64,000 bases of DNA from Streptomyces sp. CA-210063 (GCF_024612015.1 NZ_CP102512.1:1550001-1614000); one strand, 5' to 3'. Positions 26,995 through 37,826 are shown, counted from the first letter of the stretch. Program-made: numbers and translations. Notes: generated from the sequence alone by a model not told the origin.

Positions 26995-27344
26995 AGCAAA
27001 TCACTCTCCGTCGAGGTCGTGGTCGGGAAATCCGGCGGAGGGCCGGGAGTCTGGCCGGAAGGACGGCGGCGGAACACGGTCCGGGCCCGGATACCGGGCC
27101 GGAGTGCGCGGGCCCGGAATCCGGTGACTTCACCTTGCCGGGCGGGGTGTGCGGAGGTCGATTACCTCGGAGGTCATGGCACCCCGTACCCTGTCGGGTC
27201 GTCGTGGCGGAGGCTGCCGGAACCGACGTGTCGATCTCTCCGGACAGCCGGAGATCCGGGGCGTCGCGTTCCGGCCGACCCCGTGAGATGTCCACCGGAA
27301 CATGACAGACTGTGCGCGTATCTCGGCGCGTGGGGAGGCGTGGC
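26995..27344. other. Divergent intergenic region
   Basis: A 350-bp gap between the divergent membrane-protein and DUF5753-regulator genes. It contains a 7-bp hairpin (GGCCCGG, ATA, CCGGGCC at 27084-27100) and a ribosome site GGGGAGG for the downstream gene. No convincing promoter pair or small protein was found. Confidence 0.5.
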
Positions 27345-28208
27345 GTGAGTGAGCGGCGGGCCGCGCCCACCGTGGGTCAGGTGGTGCTCGGAAGACGGCT
27401 GCAGGAACTGCGCGAGGCCGCCGGGCTCAAGCGCGAGGAGGCGGCGCGCGTCCTGCGGGTGGCCCCGGCGACGGTACGGCGTATGGAGACCGCCGACGTC
27501 TCGCTCAAGATCCCGTACGTACAGGTGCTGCTGACGACGTACGGCGTCGCCGAGCGGGAGGTCGCGGCGTTCGTGGCGCTGGCCGAGGAGGCGAACAAGC
27601 CCGGGTGGTGGCAGCGGTTCCACGATGTGCTGCCCGACTGGTTCAGCGTGTACGTCAGCCTTGAGGGTGCGGCGCATCTGATCCGGCAGTACGAGCCGCA
27701 CTTCGTGCCGGGGATGCTGCAGACCGAGGAGTACGCGCGGGCCGTGATGGAGGCCGGGACGGTCGGCCAGACGGGGCCCGAGACGATCGATCGCCATGTG
27801 TCACTGCGGATGGCCCGGCAGAAGCTGCTCACCCAGGAGAACCCTCCGCACCTCTGGGTCATCATGGACGAGACGGCCCTCATGCGTCCGGTGAGCATCC
27901 GCTCCCAGGTGATGCGCGACCAGATCGACCGGCTCCTGGACATCACCGAGAAGGACCACGTCATCCTCCAGGTCGCCGAGTTCGCCAGCGGGCCCCACCC
28001 GGGCACCTACGCCCCCTTCTCCCTCTTCCGCTTCGCCGAACCCGAACTCCCCGACATGGTCTACACCGAATACCTCACCGGCGCCCTCTACCTCGACTCC
28101 CGCGGCGAGGTCGCCCTGCACCTCGAGGTCCTCGACCACATGGCCGCGCATGCGGCGTCCGCCGAGCACACGAGAGAGATCCTGGAGCGCTACCGCGACA
28201 AGTACTGA
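27345..28208 (+). CDS. Helix-turn-helix DUF5753 regulator (Scr1/WhiJ-like)
   Basis: A 287-residue protein typical of the large Streptomyces family with an XRE helix-turn-helix (about 15-75, LQELREAAGLKREEAARVLRVAPATVRRME) and a DUF5753 domain (about 100-280, including EPHFVPGMLQTEEYARAVM and LQVAEFASGPHPGTYAPFSLFRF). These are often paired with a small DUF397 protein as WhiJ/AbaA-like modules affecting development and antibiotics. No DUF397 gene is present next to it, so it is an orphan. GTG 27345 is preferred; another GTG at 27312 is in frame. Confidence 0.9.
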   Translation: MSERRAAPTVGQVVLGRRLQELREAAGLKREEAARVLRVAPATVRRMETADVSLKIPYVQVLLTTYGVAEREVAAFVALAEEANKPGWWQRFHDVLPDWFSVYVSLEGAAHLIRQYEPHFVPGMLQTEEYARAVMEAGTVGQTGPETIDRHVSLRMARQKLLTQENPPHLWVIMDETALMRPVSIRSQVMRDQIDRLLDITEKDHVILQVAEFASGPHPGTYAPFSLFRFAEPELPDMVYTEYLTGALYLDSRGEVALHLEVLDHMAAHAASAEHTREILERYRDKY

Positions 28209-28361
28209 GGCCGGCCCCATGGACACGCACGGCCGGTTCGGCACCGCCGGGACGCGCAGCGTGGGCTGATCGCCCTCGCGGCGGGATATGGGGAGCGGCG
28301 GGTTCAGAAGAGTCAGCCGAGCCCTCCGCCCCGGCCGAACCGTCCAGAACCCGCGACCGGC

Positions 28362-30230
<1,869 letters not shown>

Positions 30231-30273
30231 CGCCGTCTCCTTCCAGCAAGGTCCGCCAGGTGTTCCCGCCTCC

Positions 30274-30303
30274 AGCACAAAACTTGAGTGGGCTCTTGTC
30301 AAT
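30274..30303 (-). promoter_or_regulatory. dnaK2 promoter with HAIR-like HspR half site
   Basis: On the minus strand TTGACA (30302-30297) and TGTGCT (30279-30274) are separated by 17 bp. Between them lies a perfect CTTGAGT half of the HspR inverted repeat (30283-30289). Exactly 7 bp away is a degenerate second half matching 4 of 7 positions (30297-30303). HspR control is plausible but unproven. Confidence 0.5.
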
Positions 30304-30489
30304 GGGGCGTGCGGAGGCCTGGAGGCGTCTGCGGACGGCGTGCGCCAGGCGCAGTGTCCTGCCGACCGTGCCGAAGAGCAGCCGCCAGGACCGCTGGTCG
30401 ACCACCGTGCGGACCGCGCTGGCGCTCGCCACGGTCCACCCGCGCACCCGGGACGACGGGGTCCGCTCGGCAGCCGTGACACCACGAAA

Positions 30490-30525
30490 GCCGGACAGGT
30501 GCCCTGGGAAGGCGACCTGTCCGGC
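30490..30525 (-). terminator. Hairpin downstream of the OsmC gene
   Basis: An 11-bp perfect stem (GCCGGACAGGT at 30490-30500 with ACCTGTCCGGC at 30515-30525) lies 17 bp beyond the OsmC stop. Confidence 0.75.
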
Positions 30526-30541
30526 GTCCGGGACCCGCGGG

Positions 30542-30967
30542 TCAGGCCAGTTCGGCCGTCAGGGTGATGGTCGTGCCGGTCAGGGCCTGGCTGACCGGGC
30601 AGTTCTTCTTGGCGCCCTCGGCCGCCTCCTGGAAGCCGTTCGCGTCCAGGCCGGGGACCTCGCCACGGACGGTGAGGTGGATGCCGGTGATGCCCTCGCC
30701 GGGCTGGAAGGTCACGTCGGCCTTCGTCTCCAGCCGGGTGGGCGGGGTGCCCGCGCCGGTGAGGCCGTGCGAGAGCGCCATGGAGAAGCAGCTGGAGTGG
30801 GCGGCCGCGATCAGTTCCTCGGGGCTGGTCTTGCCGTTCGCCTGCTCCGCGCGCGACGGCCACGACACCGGCTGCGAACCGATGCCGGAGGAGTCGAAGG
30901 TGACGGTGCCGCTGCCCTTGAGCAGTTCGCCTTCCCAGACGGTGTGTGCGGTGCGCGTGGTGGCCAC
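30542..30967 (-). CDS. OsmC-family peroxiredoxin
   Basis: This 141-residue protein belongs to the OsmC/Ohr superfamily, which reduces organic hydroperoxides using two cysteines. Both are present: [11 protein letters not shown] near residue 57 and [11 protein letters not shown] near residue 124. Conserved strands [19 protein letters not shown] and [20 protein letters not shown] match the OsmC subgroup. GTG 30967 has an AAGGA ribosome site; a longer frame to 31036 would add a poorly conserved head. Thiol partners such as mycothiol or lipoyl proteins are not encoded here. Confidence 0.92.
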   Translation of the reverse strand: MATTRTAHTVWEGELLKGSGTVTFDSSGIGSQPVSWPSRAEQANGKTSPEELIAAAHSSCFSMALSHGLTGAGTPPTRLETKADVTFQPGEGITGIHLTVRGEVPGLDANGFQEAAEGAKKNCPVSQALTGTTITLTAELA

Positions 30968-31055
30968 GATGAGTCCTTTCTGTGGGTCACGATGCCGGGG
31001 TCCCGTTGCCGGGTTCCGTGACCCCCATCCGATCACACTCCGGCGCGTGCGAGGC

Positions 31056-32891
31056 TCATCTCACCCTGAACACCGGCCCACGCGCGGTGAACGGCAGGCG
31101 AGCACCCTGTGGAATGAGATAGGCGTGCTCGCGCCGCACGCGCAGCACGTCGCACCAGCCGTCCGTGATGACGAGGACGGGCGCGCCGGGCGGGAAGTCG
31201 TCGGCCCGGTGCAGCAGGTCGATGCCCGGTTGCAGCACCGTGCCGCCGCGCCCGTGGACGCGGACGCGCCCGGCGATCTCGGTGACCGGCAGGAAACCCG
31301 CGTCGTGCGGGGCCGCGTCGCAGAACACGACCCGGGCGGCCGGTACGTCACGGGCCGCGGCGTACGAGGCGATCGCGCCCAGCGCCTTGCCGAGCAGTAC
31401 CCGGTCCATGGAGCCGGAGGTGTCGAGGACGACGCCGAAGGTGCAGCGGGCGATCTCCTCGGGCGGGACATACCGTCCGGCGCGCGGGATGTCGGGGGTG
31501 GCCGACTGACGGCGCGAGGGGCGCGCGTAGGTCCGTACGGGCTGTGGGCTGGGCACGAACTCGTCGAACCAGCGGGCGAGTCGGGCGTCCCAGGGCAGCG
31601 GCGGGTGGCTGAGGGCGCGGATCTCCTCGACCAGGCCGGCGGGCAGGAGACCACGCTCCTGCCGCTCGTGCAGATCGAACCCCCGGGCGAGGCCCCGGCG
31701 GTAGAACTCGTCGAGGTCCACGTAGTCGCGGGGTGAGCCGAGCGGGCCGCCGAGGATGTCACCGGCGCCCTTGCCGCGCGGGGTGGACAGCCGGCGTATG
31801 CGGCGCAGGTCGCCGACGATCCGGTCGTACACCTCCTCGGCCGACAGGCCGGCCAGCGCGGGGTCGTGCAGCAGCCCGTCGGGCATGGTGCCGACCCGCA
31901 TCTCGCGCAGCCAGTCGTTGATGACGTAGTCGGCGGCGACGTTGAAGAGATACGGGTCGCGGGTGCCGCAGCGGTCGCCGTGGCGCAGGGCGGCGTGCAG
32001 CATCTCGTGGGCGAGGATGAACCGCCATTCCTCGTCCTCGAACTGCCGGAGCGGGTTGATGTAGATCTCGCCGGCCTCCGCGTCGACGGCCGCGATGGCG
32101 ATGCCGTGGGCGTGGGCGAGTTCGACGTCGGCGACGATCCTGATGCCGGCCGCGATGCCGCCGAGCAGCGGGTAGGAGGAGATGAACCAGCTCAGCGCCT
32201 TCTCCCAGGGCCGCTTGCGGACCGGTTCGTCGTCGAGGGACTCGCGGCGGCCGCCCGCCATGTCCATCGCGGCGGACATGGTGCTGGTGAGGGCGTACGC
32301 GAAGGCGAGCTGCCAGTCCGGGGGCTGTCCCTGCCATGTGGGCCAGGACAGCAGGAGCTGGTCGGGCTCGCCGCCGGCCGTGCCGCAGCGCTCGTACGCC
32401 GCCGGGAGCCCGTCGCGGCGCCAGCGGGCGGCGAGGCGCTCCTCGTCGCCGTCCGGATAGCGGGCGGGCAGGTTCTCGGGCGTCAGACCGACGGGGAACG
32501 TGAGCAGGAAACGGTTGACGGCGACGCAGCGGGCGGCGAGGTCGAACCGGTCGGGCTGTTCGCGCACGCCCTGGGCCGCCGGAACGTGCCCGAAGCCCAG
32601 GTGGATGGCGGCGTGGGCGATGGCCCAGGCCCAGGATTCGGGGGTGGCGAGCCGGTCGGGGTGCGCGTGCAGGACGCCCTCGGAGTCGACGCGGACGAGG
32701 CCGTCGCGGGGCGCGAGATCGCACTTCTCCTTGCGGCAGGTGCTGAAACGGACCGCGCGCAGCGCGGAGTTGGCCCGCACCGTCGCCAGCCCCGCCTCGA
32801 ACGCCTCACCGGCGAGGTCCCGTTGAGTCTTCCGCTTGCCGTTCCCCTTGCTCTTGCCCTTGCCCTTCCCCTTGCCGCCGGCCGCGCTCAT
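31056..32891 (-). CDS. VWA-like protein with putative metallopeptidase domain (DUF2201-like)
   Basis: A 611-residue protein. The basic head is GKGKGKGKSKGNGKRK. It is followed by a predicted metallopeptidase domain with an HExxH site (FILAHEMLHAALRHGDRCG near residue 325) and a C-terminal VWA-like domain with a MIDAS motif VVLDTSGSMDRVL (about residue 490). The pairing of HExxH with VWA is the DUF2201 architecture. It overlaps the MoxR ATPase stop by ATGA, and MoxR ATPases commonly work with VWA proteins as chaperones that mature or activate metal-dependent complexes. The target is unknown. ATG 32891 is fixed by that coupling. Confidence 0.88.
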   Translation of the reverse strand: MSAAGGKGKGKGKSKGNGKRKTQRDLAGEAFEAGLATVRANSALRAVRFSTCRKEKCDLAPRDGLVRVDSEGVLHAHPDRLATPESWAWAIAHAAIHLGFGHVPAAQGVREQPDRFDLAARCVAVNRFLLTFPVGLTPENLPARYPDGDEERLAARWRRDGLPAAYERCGTAGGEPDQLLLSWPTWQGQPPDWQLAFAYALTSTMSAAMDMAGGRRESLDDEPVRKRPWEKALSWFISSYPLLGGIAAGIRIVADVELAHAHGIAIAAVDAEAGEIYINPLRQFEDEEWRFILAHEMLHAALRHGDRCGTRDPYLFNVAADYVINDWLREMRVGTMPDGLLHDPALAGLSAEEVYDRIVGDLRRIRRLSTPRGKGAGDILGGPLGSPRDYVDLDEFYRRGLARGFDLHERQERGLLPAGLVEEIRALSHPPLPWDARLARWFDEFVPSPQPVRTYARPSRRQSATPDIPRAGRYVPPEEIARCTFGVVLDTSGSMDRVLLGKALGAIASYAAARDVPAARVVFCDAAPHDAGFLPVTEIAGRVRVHGRGGTVLQPGIDLLHRADDFPPGAPVLVITDGWCDVLRVRREHAYLIPQGARLPFTARGPVFRVR

Positions 32892-33949
32892 CGACGCGCT
32901 TCCACCAGCCGGGGCATGTCCCGGGCGGCCTCGACGAGGAACCAGGCGGGCAGGACGGGGTTGCCGTCGGGGTCGCCGGCGATGACGGTCTGGGCGACCT
33001 CGACGGAGATCTCGGCGAGCTGCACCAGCAGGGACTTGGCGCGGTACGCGGTCTGCCGCCCGTTCACCGACATGTGCTGCTTGCTCGCGGGCAGTTCCTT
33101 GATCAGCCGGCCGCGGAAGGAGTCGGCGAGGTAGTACAGCAGGTCGCGGTCCTCCAGGCGGTGGGGCCAGCCGGCCTCGCCCTTGAGGATCGCCTCGATG
33201 CCGAACCGGCTGCGCACGATCTTGACGTAGCCGCAGAAGGCGACCGCGTGCGCCGGCGTCAGCGTGCCGTGTGCGAGGACCTTCAGGGTCTCCTCGTCGA
33301 GGTCGCGCCCGAAGGAGTGCAACGCGTCGGAGAGCATGTGCCAGGAGCGGGGCGTGGAGAACGGCTCCTCGGTCTTCGGCGGCTTGGACCACAGGTGGTC
33401 CGGGCGGTCGGTGAGGTGGTCCAGGATCCAGGGGTGGATGCCGCTGCCCGCGGCCCACGCCAGCCAGTCCTTCGCCGAGGCCTCGAGGTGGACGTGGGTG
33501 AGGCGGTTGACGAGGGCGGACGCGATGGGGCGGGCGAGGGCGTTGTCGGTGGCGCGGTTGCCGGCGCCGATGACGATGGAACCCTTCGGCAGTTCGTAGG
33601 CGCCGATACGGCGGTCCAGGATCAGCGAGTAGAAGGCCTTCTGCACATCCGGGGTGGCCGCGTTCAGCTCGTCAAGGAACAGGCAGTACGGCTCGTCGCG
33701 GGCGATCGCCTCCGGCGGGCAGAACACCGAGCGACCGTCGCGGATCTGCGGTACGCCCATCAGGTCCTCCGGCGCGAGCTGCGTGCCGAGGAGGCTCACG
33801 CACTCCAGGCCCAGCGACTCGGCGAAGTCCCGCACGAGGGAGGACTTGCCTATGCCGGGGGCGCCCCAGACGAAGACGGGGCGCACGGTGGCGAGGCCCA
33901 GGAGGAGGTCGGGGAGACGGGAAGGGGTGACGGTGGCGGCTGCCTGCAA
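32888..33949 (-). CDS. MoxR-family AAA+ ATPase
   Basis: A 353-residue AAA+ protein with Walker A VWGAPGIGKSS at about residue 27, Walker B CLFLDELNAA, and sensor region VIGAGNRATDNALARPIASALVNR with the arginine finger. The family uses ATP hydrolysis to insert cofactors into, or remodel, partner complexes. TTG 33949 is chosen behind a CGGAG site; the open frame upstream is only shadow of the next gene. It is coupled by ATGA to the metallopeptidase/VWA gene. Confidence 0.9.
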   Translation of the reverse strand: MQAAATVTPSRLPDLLLGLATVRPVFVWGAPGIGKSSLVRDFAESLGLECVSLLGTQLAPEDLMGVPQIRDGRSVFCPPEAIARDEPYCLFLDELNAATPDVQKAFYSLILDRRIGAYELPKGSIVIGAGNRATDNALARPIASALVNRLTHVHLEASAKDWLAWAAGSGIHPWILDHLTDRPDHLWSKPPKTEEPFSTPRSWHMLSDALHSFGRDLDEETLKVLAHGTLTPAHAVAFCGYVKIVRSRFGIEAILKGEAGWPHRLEDRDLLYYLADSFRGRLIKELPASKQHMSVNGRQTAYRAKSLLVQLAEISVEVAQTVIAGDPDGNPVLPAWFLVEAARDMPRLVEARR

Positions 33950-34059
33950 AGTGTGGGCTCCGGGGGTGTTCGCGTGGACGCGCGGTGTGGGGCGTCCGGT
34001 GCGAACAGTGTGTGCGAGCTCTCTGCGGGGCGCAGCCGAATTATTCGTGGGCCGGGTGC

Positions 34060-36219
34060 CTATGCGTCTGCCGGGTTCTGGTCGTTGGCGGGTGCGGGTT
34101 CGTCGTGGCTGGTCGCGCAGTTCCCCGCGCCCCTTTGGGGCGCGCTGTCGTGGGCCAGTGGTACTTGGGGGCCGTTCGCCTCGCGGAGCCATCGCCTCAG
34201 TACGCGGTGGATCTGCTCGGCGCCGACCAGTTCCTCGTCGTCCTCGGCCGGGTCCGACAGGGCCAGCGGAGACATGAGGAAGGGGCGGGCCTGGCAGCCG
34301 CCCAGGCCGCCGTGGGAGCCGATCTGTTCCTCGAAGGCGAGGACTTCGCCGTCGGCCGGGTCGTACCAGGAGTTGACCATGATGTCGGCGACGTGCGGGA
34401 AGCCGTGCGTGCGGCGTACGGCTTCGGCGGCGCCGGGGCCGAAGTCGGCGAGTGGGCCCGGGTGTTCGTCGCTCAGCTCGTCGACCGGGATCTCCGCGCC
34501 GTGCGCGCCGAGTACGAGACCGCCGTGCTCCTCGCTGCGGACGAGGACGAAGCCGATGCCCGGGTGGTTGGCGAGCGTGGAGAGCAGGGCCGGGTGACGG
34601 GCGTCGATCTCCTCGCGGCTCATCCGGTGCGGCACGTCCGGGAAGGAGACGAGGCCGAGGTTGCCGGAGGCGAGCACGATCGGCTCGGAACGGCGCGTCG
34701 GCCGGTACTCCTCGACGCCCTCCTCCACGGGGATGCGCAGCGCGGCCCGTACGGCCGCCCGTGCCTCGGCGCCGCTGTGGGTGCGCCGGGCGCGGCGCGG
34801 TACGGGCAGGCCGCAGCCGGCGCGGACCAGGTTGCCGAGGGTGAGGCCGTAGCGGCCGAGGAAGGTCTCGCCGGGGCTCTGGCCGTGGTCGGAGAGGAGC
34901 ACGATCCGGTAGGCGCGCGGGGCGTGTTCGGCGACCTGGGCGATCAGCGCGAGGGAACGGTCGAGGCGTTCGAGGACCTTCGCGGCGTCCCGGCTGTGCG
35001 GGCCGGAGTGGTGGGCGACCTCGTCGTACGCCACCAGGTCCGCGTAGATCGCCGCGCGGCCCGCGAACATGTCCCCGATCACCGCGGAGACGACGACATC
35101 GCGTTCGACGACGGTCGCGAAGGCGCGGATGAAGGGGTAGAGGCCGCCGCGCGCGACGCGGGGCCGCTGCTCGGCGAACCTGGCGCGGGTGGACTGGCCG
35201 ATCTCCCGCCCGACGTCGGCGACGAAGGACATGGCGGTGCGGACGGCGTTGGCGGGGTCGGAGAAGTAGGCGAAGTACCCGGCGCGGGACCGGTTGCGCC
35301 TGCCCCGGCGGGCCGCGATCGACAGGACGAGCGCGAGCTGGTCGGCGCCGCCGCTGAAGAGGTTGCCGCGGCTGGCGCCGTCGACGGTGAGCAGGCCGCC
35401 GTCGCCGGTGCGGTCGATGGCCCGGCGCTGGAGTTCGGCGGCGCTGGCGGGCCGGTTGCAGACCATCACCTCCCGGCGATCCTTCTCGTACCAGCGGAAG
35501 GCCGGCACGTCGTGGTTGCTGCCGTGCAGGATGCCGAGCTGGCTGGCGCCGGTCTGGCTCGACCAGTCGGTGCGCCACGGCGTGAGCCGGTGGGTGGGCC
35601 GGGGGTGGGTGGTCCCGGTCGGCGGACGGCCCAGCCAGGTGGCCACGGTCGGCATGAGTCCCTTCTCCGTCGCCGCCTCCAGCACGTCGTGGCCGACGCC
35701 GTCGAGTTGGAGGAAGAGGGTGCCGGGTCCGGCGGGTCCCGGACGGCCCTCGGCGTGCCTGCGGCGGCGGTCGGCCAGCCGGTACAGACGGCGCCGGTAC
35801 GCGTCGTCGTCCCGTACGGCGAGGGCACCGCCGGTGGCGGAGGCGACGGCGGACATCACCGCGGCGACCACCACGGCGGTCTCGGGCTCGGCCTCACCCT
35901 GGCCGGAGGGGCTGATCCACAGCGCGACCAGGAGCAGCGAGCCGTTGAGGAAGAAGACGAGCAGGCCGAGAACGAGGGCCGGTACGAGCAGCAACGCGCG
36001 CACCAGCAGCGGCCACACGAGCGAGGACAGCAGGCCGAACGCCCCGGCCCCGAGGGCCGCGGTCACCCCGATCTGTGTGGCGCTCTCGCCGGTCCGGGAC
36101 TGCAGTCGGAAGTCGGGCAGCGCGCCCGCGAGCGCCAGCAGCGTCAGTGTGGACACCGCCCATACGGCCAGCATCCGCCAGATCCCGCGCAGTAGGCTCC
36201 GCCAACGACCACCGCCCAC
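34060..36219 (-). CDS. Membrane protein with alkaline-phosphatase-type phosphodiesterase domain
   Basis: A 719-residue protein. Residues 15-125 form about four membrane helices of the holin/GtrA-like kind. The remainder is an alkaline-phosphatase-superfamily domain with its metal site: LFLQLDGVGHD (about 170), nucleophile region TGASQLGILHG (about 218), YDEVAHHSGPHS (about 405), LLSDHGQSPG (about 445) and a late GSHGGLGG. It likely cleaves a phosphoester of a lipid or nucleotide at the membrane face. The last 27 residues are encoded by a copy of the dispersed hairpin repeat and are not part of the domain. It precedes the MoxR gene on the same strand. Confidence 0.85.
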   Translation of the reverse strand: MGGGRWRSLLRGIWRMLAVWAVSTLTLLALAGALPDFRLQSRTGESATQIGVTAALGAGAFGLLSSLVWPLLVRALLLVPALVLGLLVFFLNGSLLLVALWISPSGQGEAEPETAVVVAAVMSAVASATGGALAVRDDDAYRRRLYRLADRRRRHAEGRPGPAGPGTLFLQLDGVGHDVLEAATEKGLMPTVATWLGRPPTGTTHPRPTHRLTPWRTDWSSQTGASQLGILHGSNHDVPAFRWYEKDRREVMVCNRPASAAELQRRAIDRTGDGGLLTVDGASRGNLFSGGADQLALVLSIAARRGRRNRSRAGYFAYFSDPANAVRTAMSFVADVGREIGQSTRARFAEQRPRVARGGLYPFIRAFATVVERDVVVSAVIGDMFAGRAAIYADLVAYDEVAHHSGPHSRDAAKVLERLDRSLALIAQVAEHAPRAYRIVLLSDHGQSPGETFLGRYGLTLGNLVRAGCGLPVPRRARRTHSGAEARAAVRAALRIPVEEGVEEYRPTRRSEPIVLASGNLGLVSFPDVPHRMSREEIDARHPALLSTLANHPGIGFVLVRSEEHGGLVLGAHGAEIPVDELSDEHPGPLADFGPGAAEAVRRTHGFPHVADIMVNSWYDPADGEVLAFEEQIGSHGGLGGCQARPFLMSPLALSDPAEDDEELVGAEQIHRVLRRWLREANGPQVPLAHDSAPQRGAGNCATSHDEPAPANDQNPADA
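34102..34143 (+). repeat. Dispersed hairpin element, copy 2
   Basis: Core at 34108-34134, then a 7-bp perfect hairpin GCGCCCC/GGGGCGC with TTT loop (34127-34143). It lies inside the 3' coding end of the phosphodiesterase gene, opposite strand. Confidence 0.85.
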
Positions 36220-36330
36220 GTTCGGCCACCTTTACCGTCCTGATCCTGGGCCCAGCCTGTCATAGGGGGTGGGGGCGCCGGGGTGGCATTCCGGGTGGCA
36301 TGGAGGCAGAGGCGGAGTACGGCCCCGGAA

Positions 36331-36411
36331 GAGCTCGAGACGTGCTGTGCGTTGCGGACTGCGGGTCGTATGGGGCTGGTCGCGCAGTTCCCCGCGCCCC
36401 TGAAGGGGCGC
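36331..36411 (+). repeat. Dispersed hairpin element, copy 3 (full length)
   Basis: An 81-bp copy beginning GAGCTCGAG (36331) and ending in the hairpin GCGCCCC-TGAA-GGGGCGC (36394-36411). It sits between the phosphodiesterase start and the recombinase-like gene stop. Confidence 0.9.
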
Positions 36412-36450
36412 ACAGGCGCCCGGCGCTTGAAACAGTCCCCTCGCTCCCGC

Positions 36451-36939
36451 TCAGCGGCCGTCGTAGCCCGCTGTCGGCATGGAGAGGCGGCGGTGGACGC
36501 TGGCCTTCATCTGGGCGTCGTAGGCGGGTTCGGCGTGGCCGACGGTTTCGACGCGGATGCCGCGGCGGGCGCATTCGGCGGTGAAGTCGTCGACGGAGGC
36601 GAGGGCCCGTTCGAGGACGCGGCGGCTGGGGGCGACGAAGAGGTCGACGAGGCCGGCGTCGACGTCGGCCCACAGGGCGCTGTGGTCGGGGCGCAGCCCG
36701 CGAACGAGCAGCTCGCGTGTCACCACATAGCCGCGCTCGGCGGCCCAGCGGGCGCACATGGCGTGCTGGCTGCGGGAGTCGACCAGGAAGGGATCGGCCT
36801 CCAGCTCCTCCAACGGCGTCAGGCTCGCTATGGCCGCGACCCGCACGACGGCGCCACGCGGGGCCGCCCCACCGCGGCCGCGAGCCGCGTCCGGGCACGC
36901 CGTACCGTAGGCGCCACTCTTGTCTCCCTTGTCTCCCAC
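36451..36939 (-). CDS. Degenerate serine-recombinase-like protein
   Basis: This 162-residue protein aligns by eye with the resolvase/invertase N-terminal domain. SQHAMCARWAAERGYVVTRELLVRGLRPDHSALWADVDAGLVDLFVAPSRRVLER is followed by FTAECARRGIRVETV. That pattern (fragmented dimer helix, G-x-VD, R-x-L-R, GI-x-V) matches serine recombinases. The catalytic serine region, normally YxRVS, reads RVAAIASLTP, and the usual C-terminal DNA-binding domain is missing. It is probably a domesticated, catalytically altered regulator or a remnant. GTG 36939 start. Confidence 0.6.
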   Translation of the reverse strand: MGDKGDKSGAYGTACPDAARGRGGAAPRGAVVRVAAIASLTPLEELEADPFLVDSRSQHAMCARWAAERGYVVTRELLVRGLRPDHSALWADVDAGLVDLFVAPSRRVLERALASVDDFTAECARRGIRVETVGHAEPAYDAQMKASVHRRLSMPTAGYDGR

Positions 36940-37018
36940 GGTGTCCCCCTCAGACCCAGGCCGCAGACCCTACTCCAGCACGTACGCTCGGGGGAGTAGC
37001 GCGAAGGAGGCGAACGGA

Positions 37019-37792
37019 GTGCCGGTGGAGATCACCTGGTGGGGTCATGCGACCTGCACCGTGGAGGACTCGGGCACGCGGGTGCTCACCGACCCCCTCT
37101 TCACGCGCCGGCTCGCGCATCTGCGCAGGCGCCGGGGTGCGCCTCCCCCACCGGAGGCGGCGGTCGCGGATGTCGCACTGGTGTCGCATCTGCACGCCGA
37201 CCATCTGCACGTCCCCTCGCTGGCCCGGCTCGCCCCGGGTACGCGGCTGGTGGTGCCGAAGGGCGCGGCGCGCCAGGTGCCGCGGCTGCGCAGGCTGACG
37301 CATCTGCGGCTGTGCGAGGTGGCGCCCGGGGACGAGATCAGGGTCGGTGACCTGGTCGTACGTACGGTGCCCGCGCGGCACGACGGGCGGCGACTGCCGG
37401 TCGGGCCGCATCGTTCGCCCGCGCTCGGCTTTGTGATCGAGGGTGACGCGCGGACGTACTTCGCCGGGGACACCGGGCTGTTCGAGTCGATGGCCAAGGA
37501 GGTCGGGCCGGTCGACGTGGCGCTGCTGCCGGTCGGCGGCTGGGGACCGTACCTCGGCGAGGGCCATCTGGACCCGGGGCGCGCGGCGGAGGCGCTTGCG
37601 CTGCTTGCGCCCCGGAGCGCGGTGCCGGTGCACTACGGCACGTACTGGCCGATCGGCATGGACGCCGTGCGCCCCCATGAATTCCACGCCCCCGGCGAGG
37701 AGTTCGTCCGCCTCGCCGCCGCACGCGCCCCCGAGGTGGCCGTGCACCGGCTCGGGCACGGGGAAAGCGTACGGCCGGGGGTGGCGCGATGA
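37019..37792 (+). CDS. MBL-fold metallo-hydrolase
   Basis: The 257-residue protein begins at GTG 37019 behind GAAGGAGG. It has a beta-lactamase-fold dinuclear site: WWGHATCTVEDSGTRVLTDP, the HxHxDH motif SHLHADHLH near residue 62, ARHDGR, FAGDTG and HYGTYWPIG. It resembles UlaG/YtkL-type hydrolases with unknown ester or phosphodiester substrate. A DedA membrane protein follows after 34 bp, suggesting a lipid or membrane-envelope role. Confidence 0.9.
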   Translation: MPVEITWWGHATCTVEDSGTRVLTDPLFTRRLAHLRRRRGAPPPPEAAVADVALVSHLHADHLHVPSLARLAPGTRLVVPKGAARQVPRLRRLTHLRLCEVAPGDEIRVGDLVVRTVPARHDGRRLPVGPHRSPALGFVIEGDARTYFAGDTGLFESMAKEVGPVDVALLPVGGWGPYLGEGHLDPGRAAEALALLAPRSAVPVHYGTYWPIGMDAVRPHEFHAPGEEFVRLAAARAPEVAVHRLGHGESVRPGVAR

Positions 37793-37826
37793 GACGACGG
37801 CCGGCAGAGGTCGTGGAGGACACCCG

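Larger units (their letters stand above)
30231..30541. other. Intergenic region between dnaK2 and osmC
   Basis: A 311-bp gap. It holds the dnaK2 promoter and, at the other end, a hairpin downstream of osmC. The middle (about 30304-30480) contains short open frames on both strands with no recognisable product. Confidence 0.55.

Noticed and set aside
30304..30480. Possible transposase or recombinase fragment between dnaK2 and osmC
   Set aside because: Short open frames on both strands show no conserved motif; I could not support any family.
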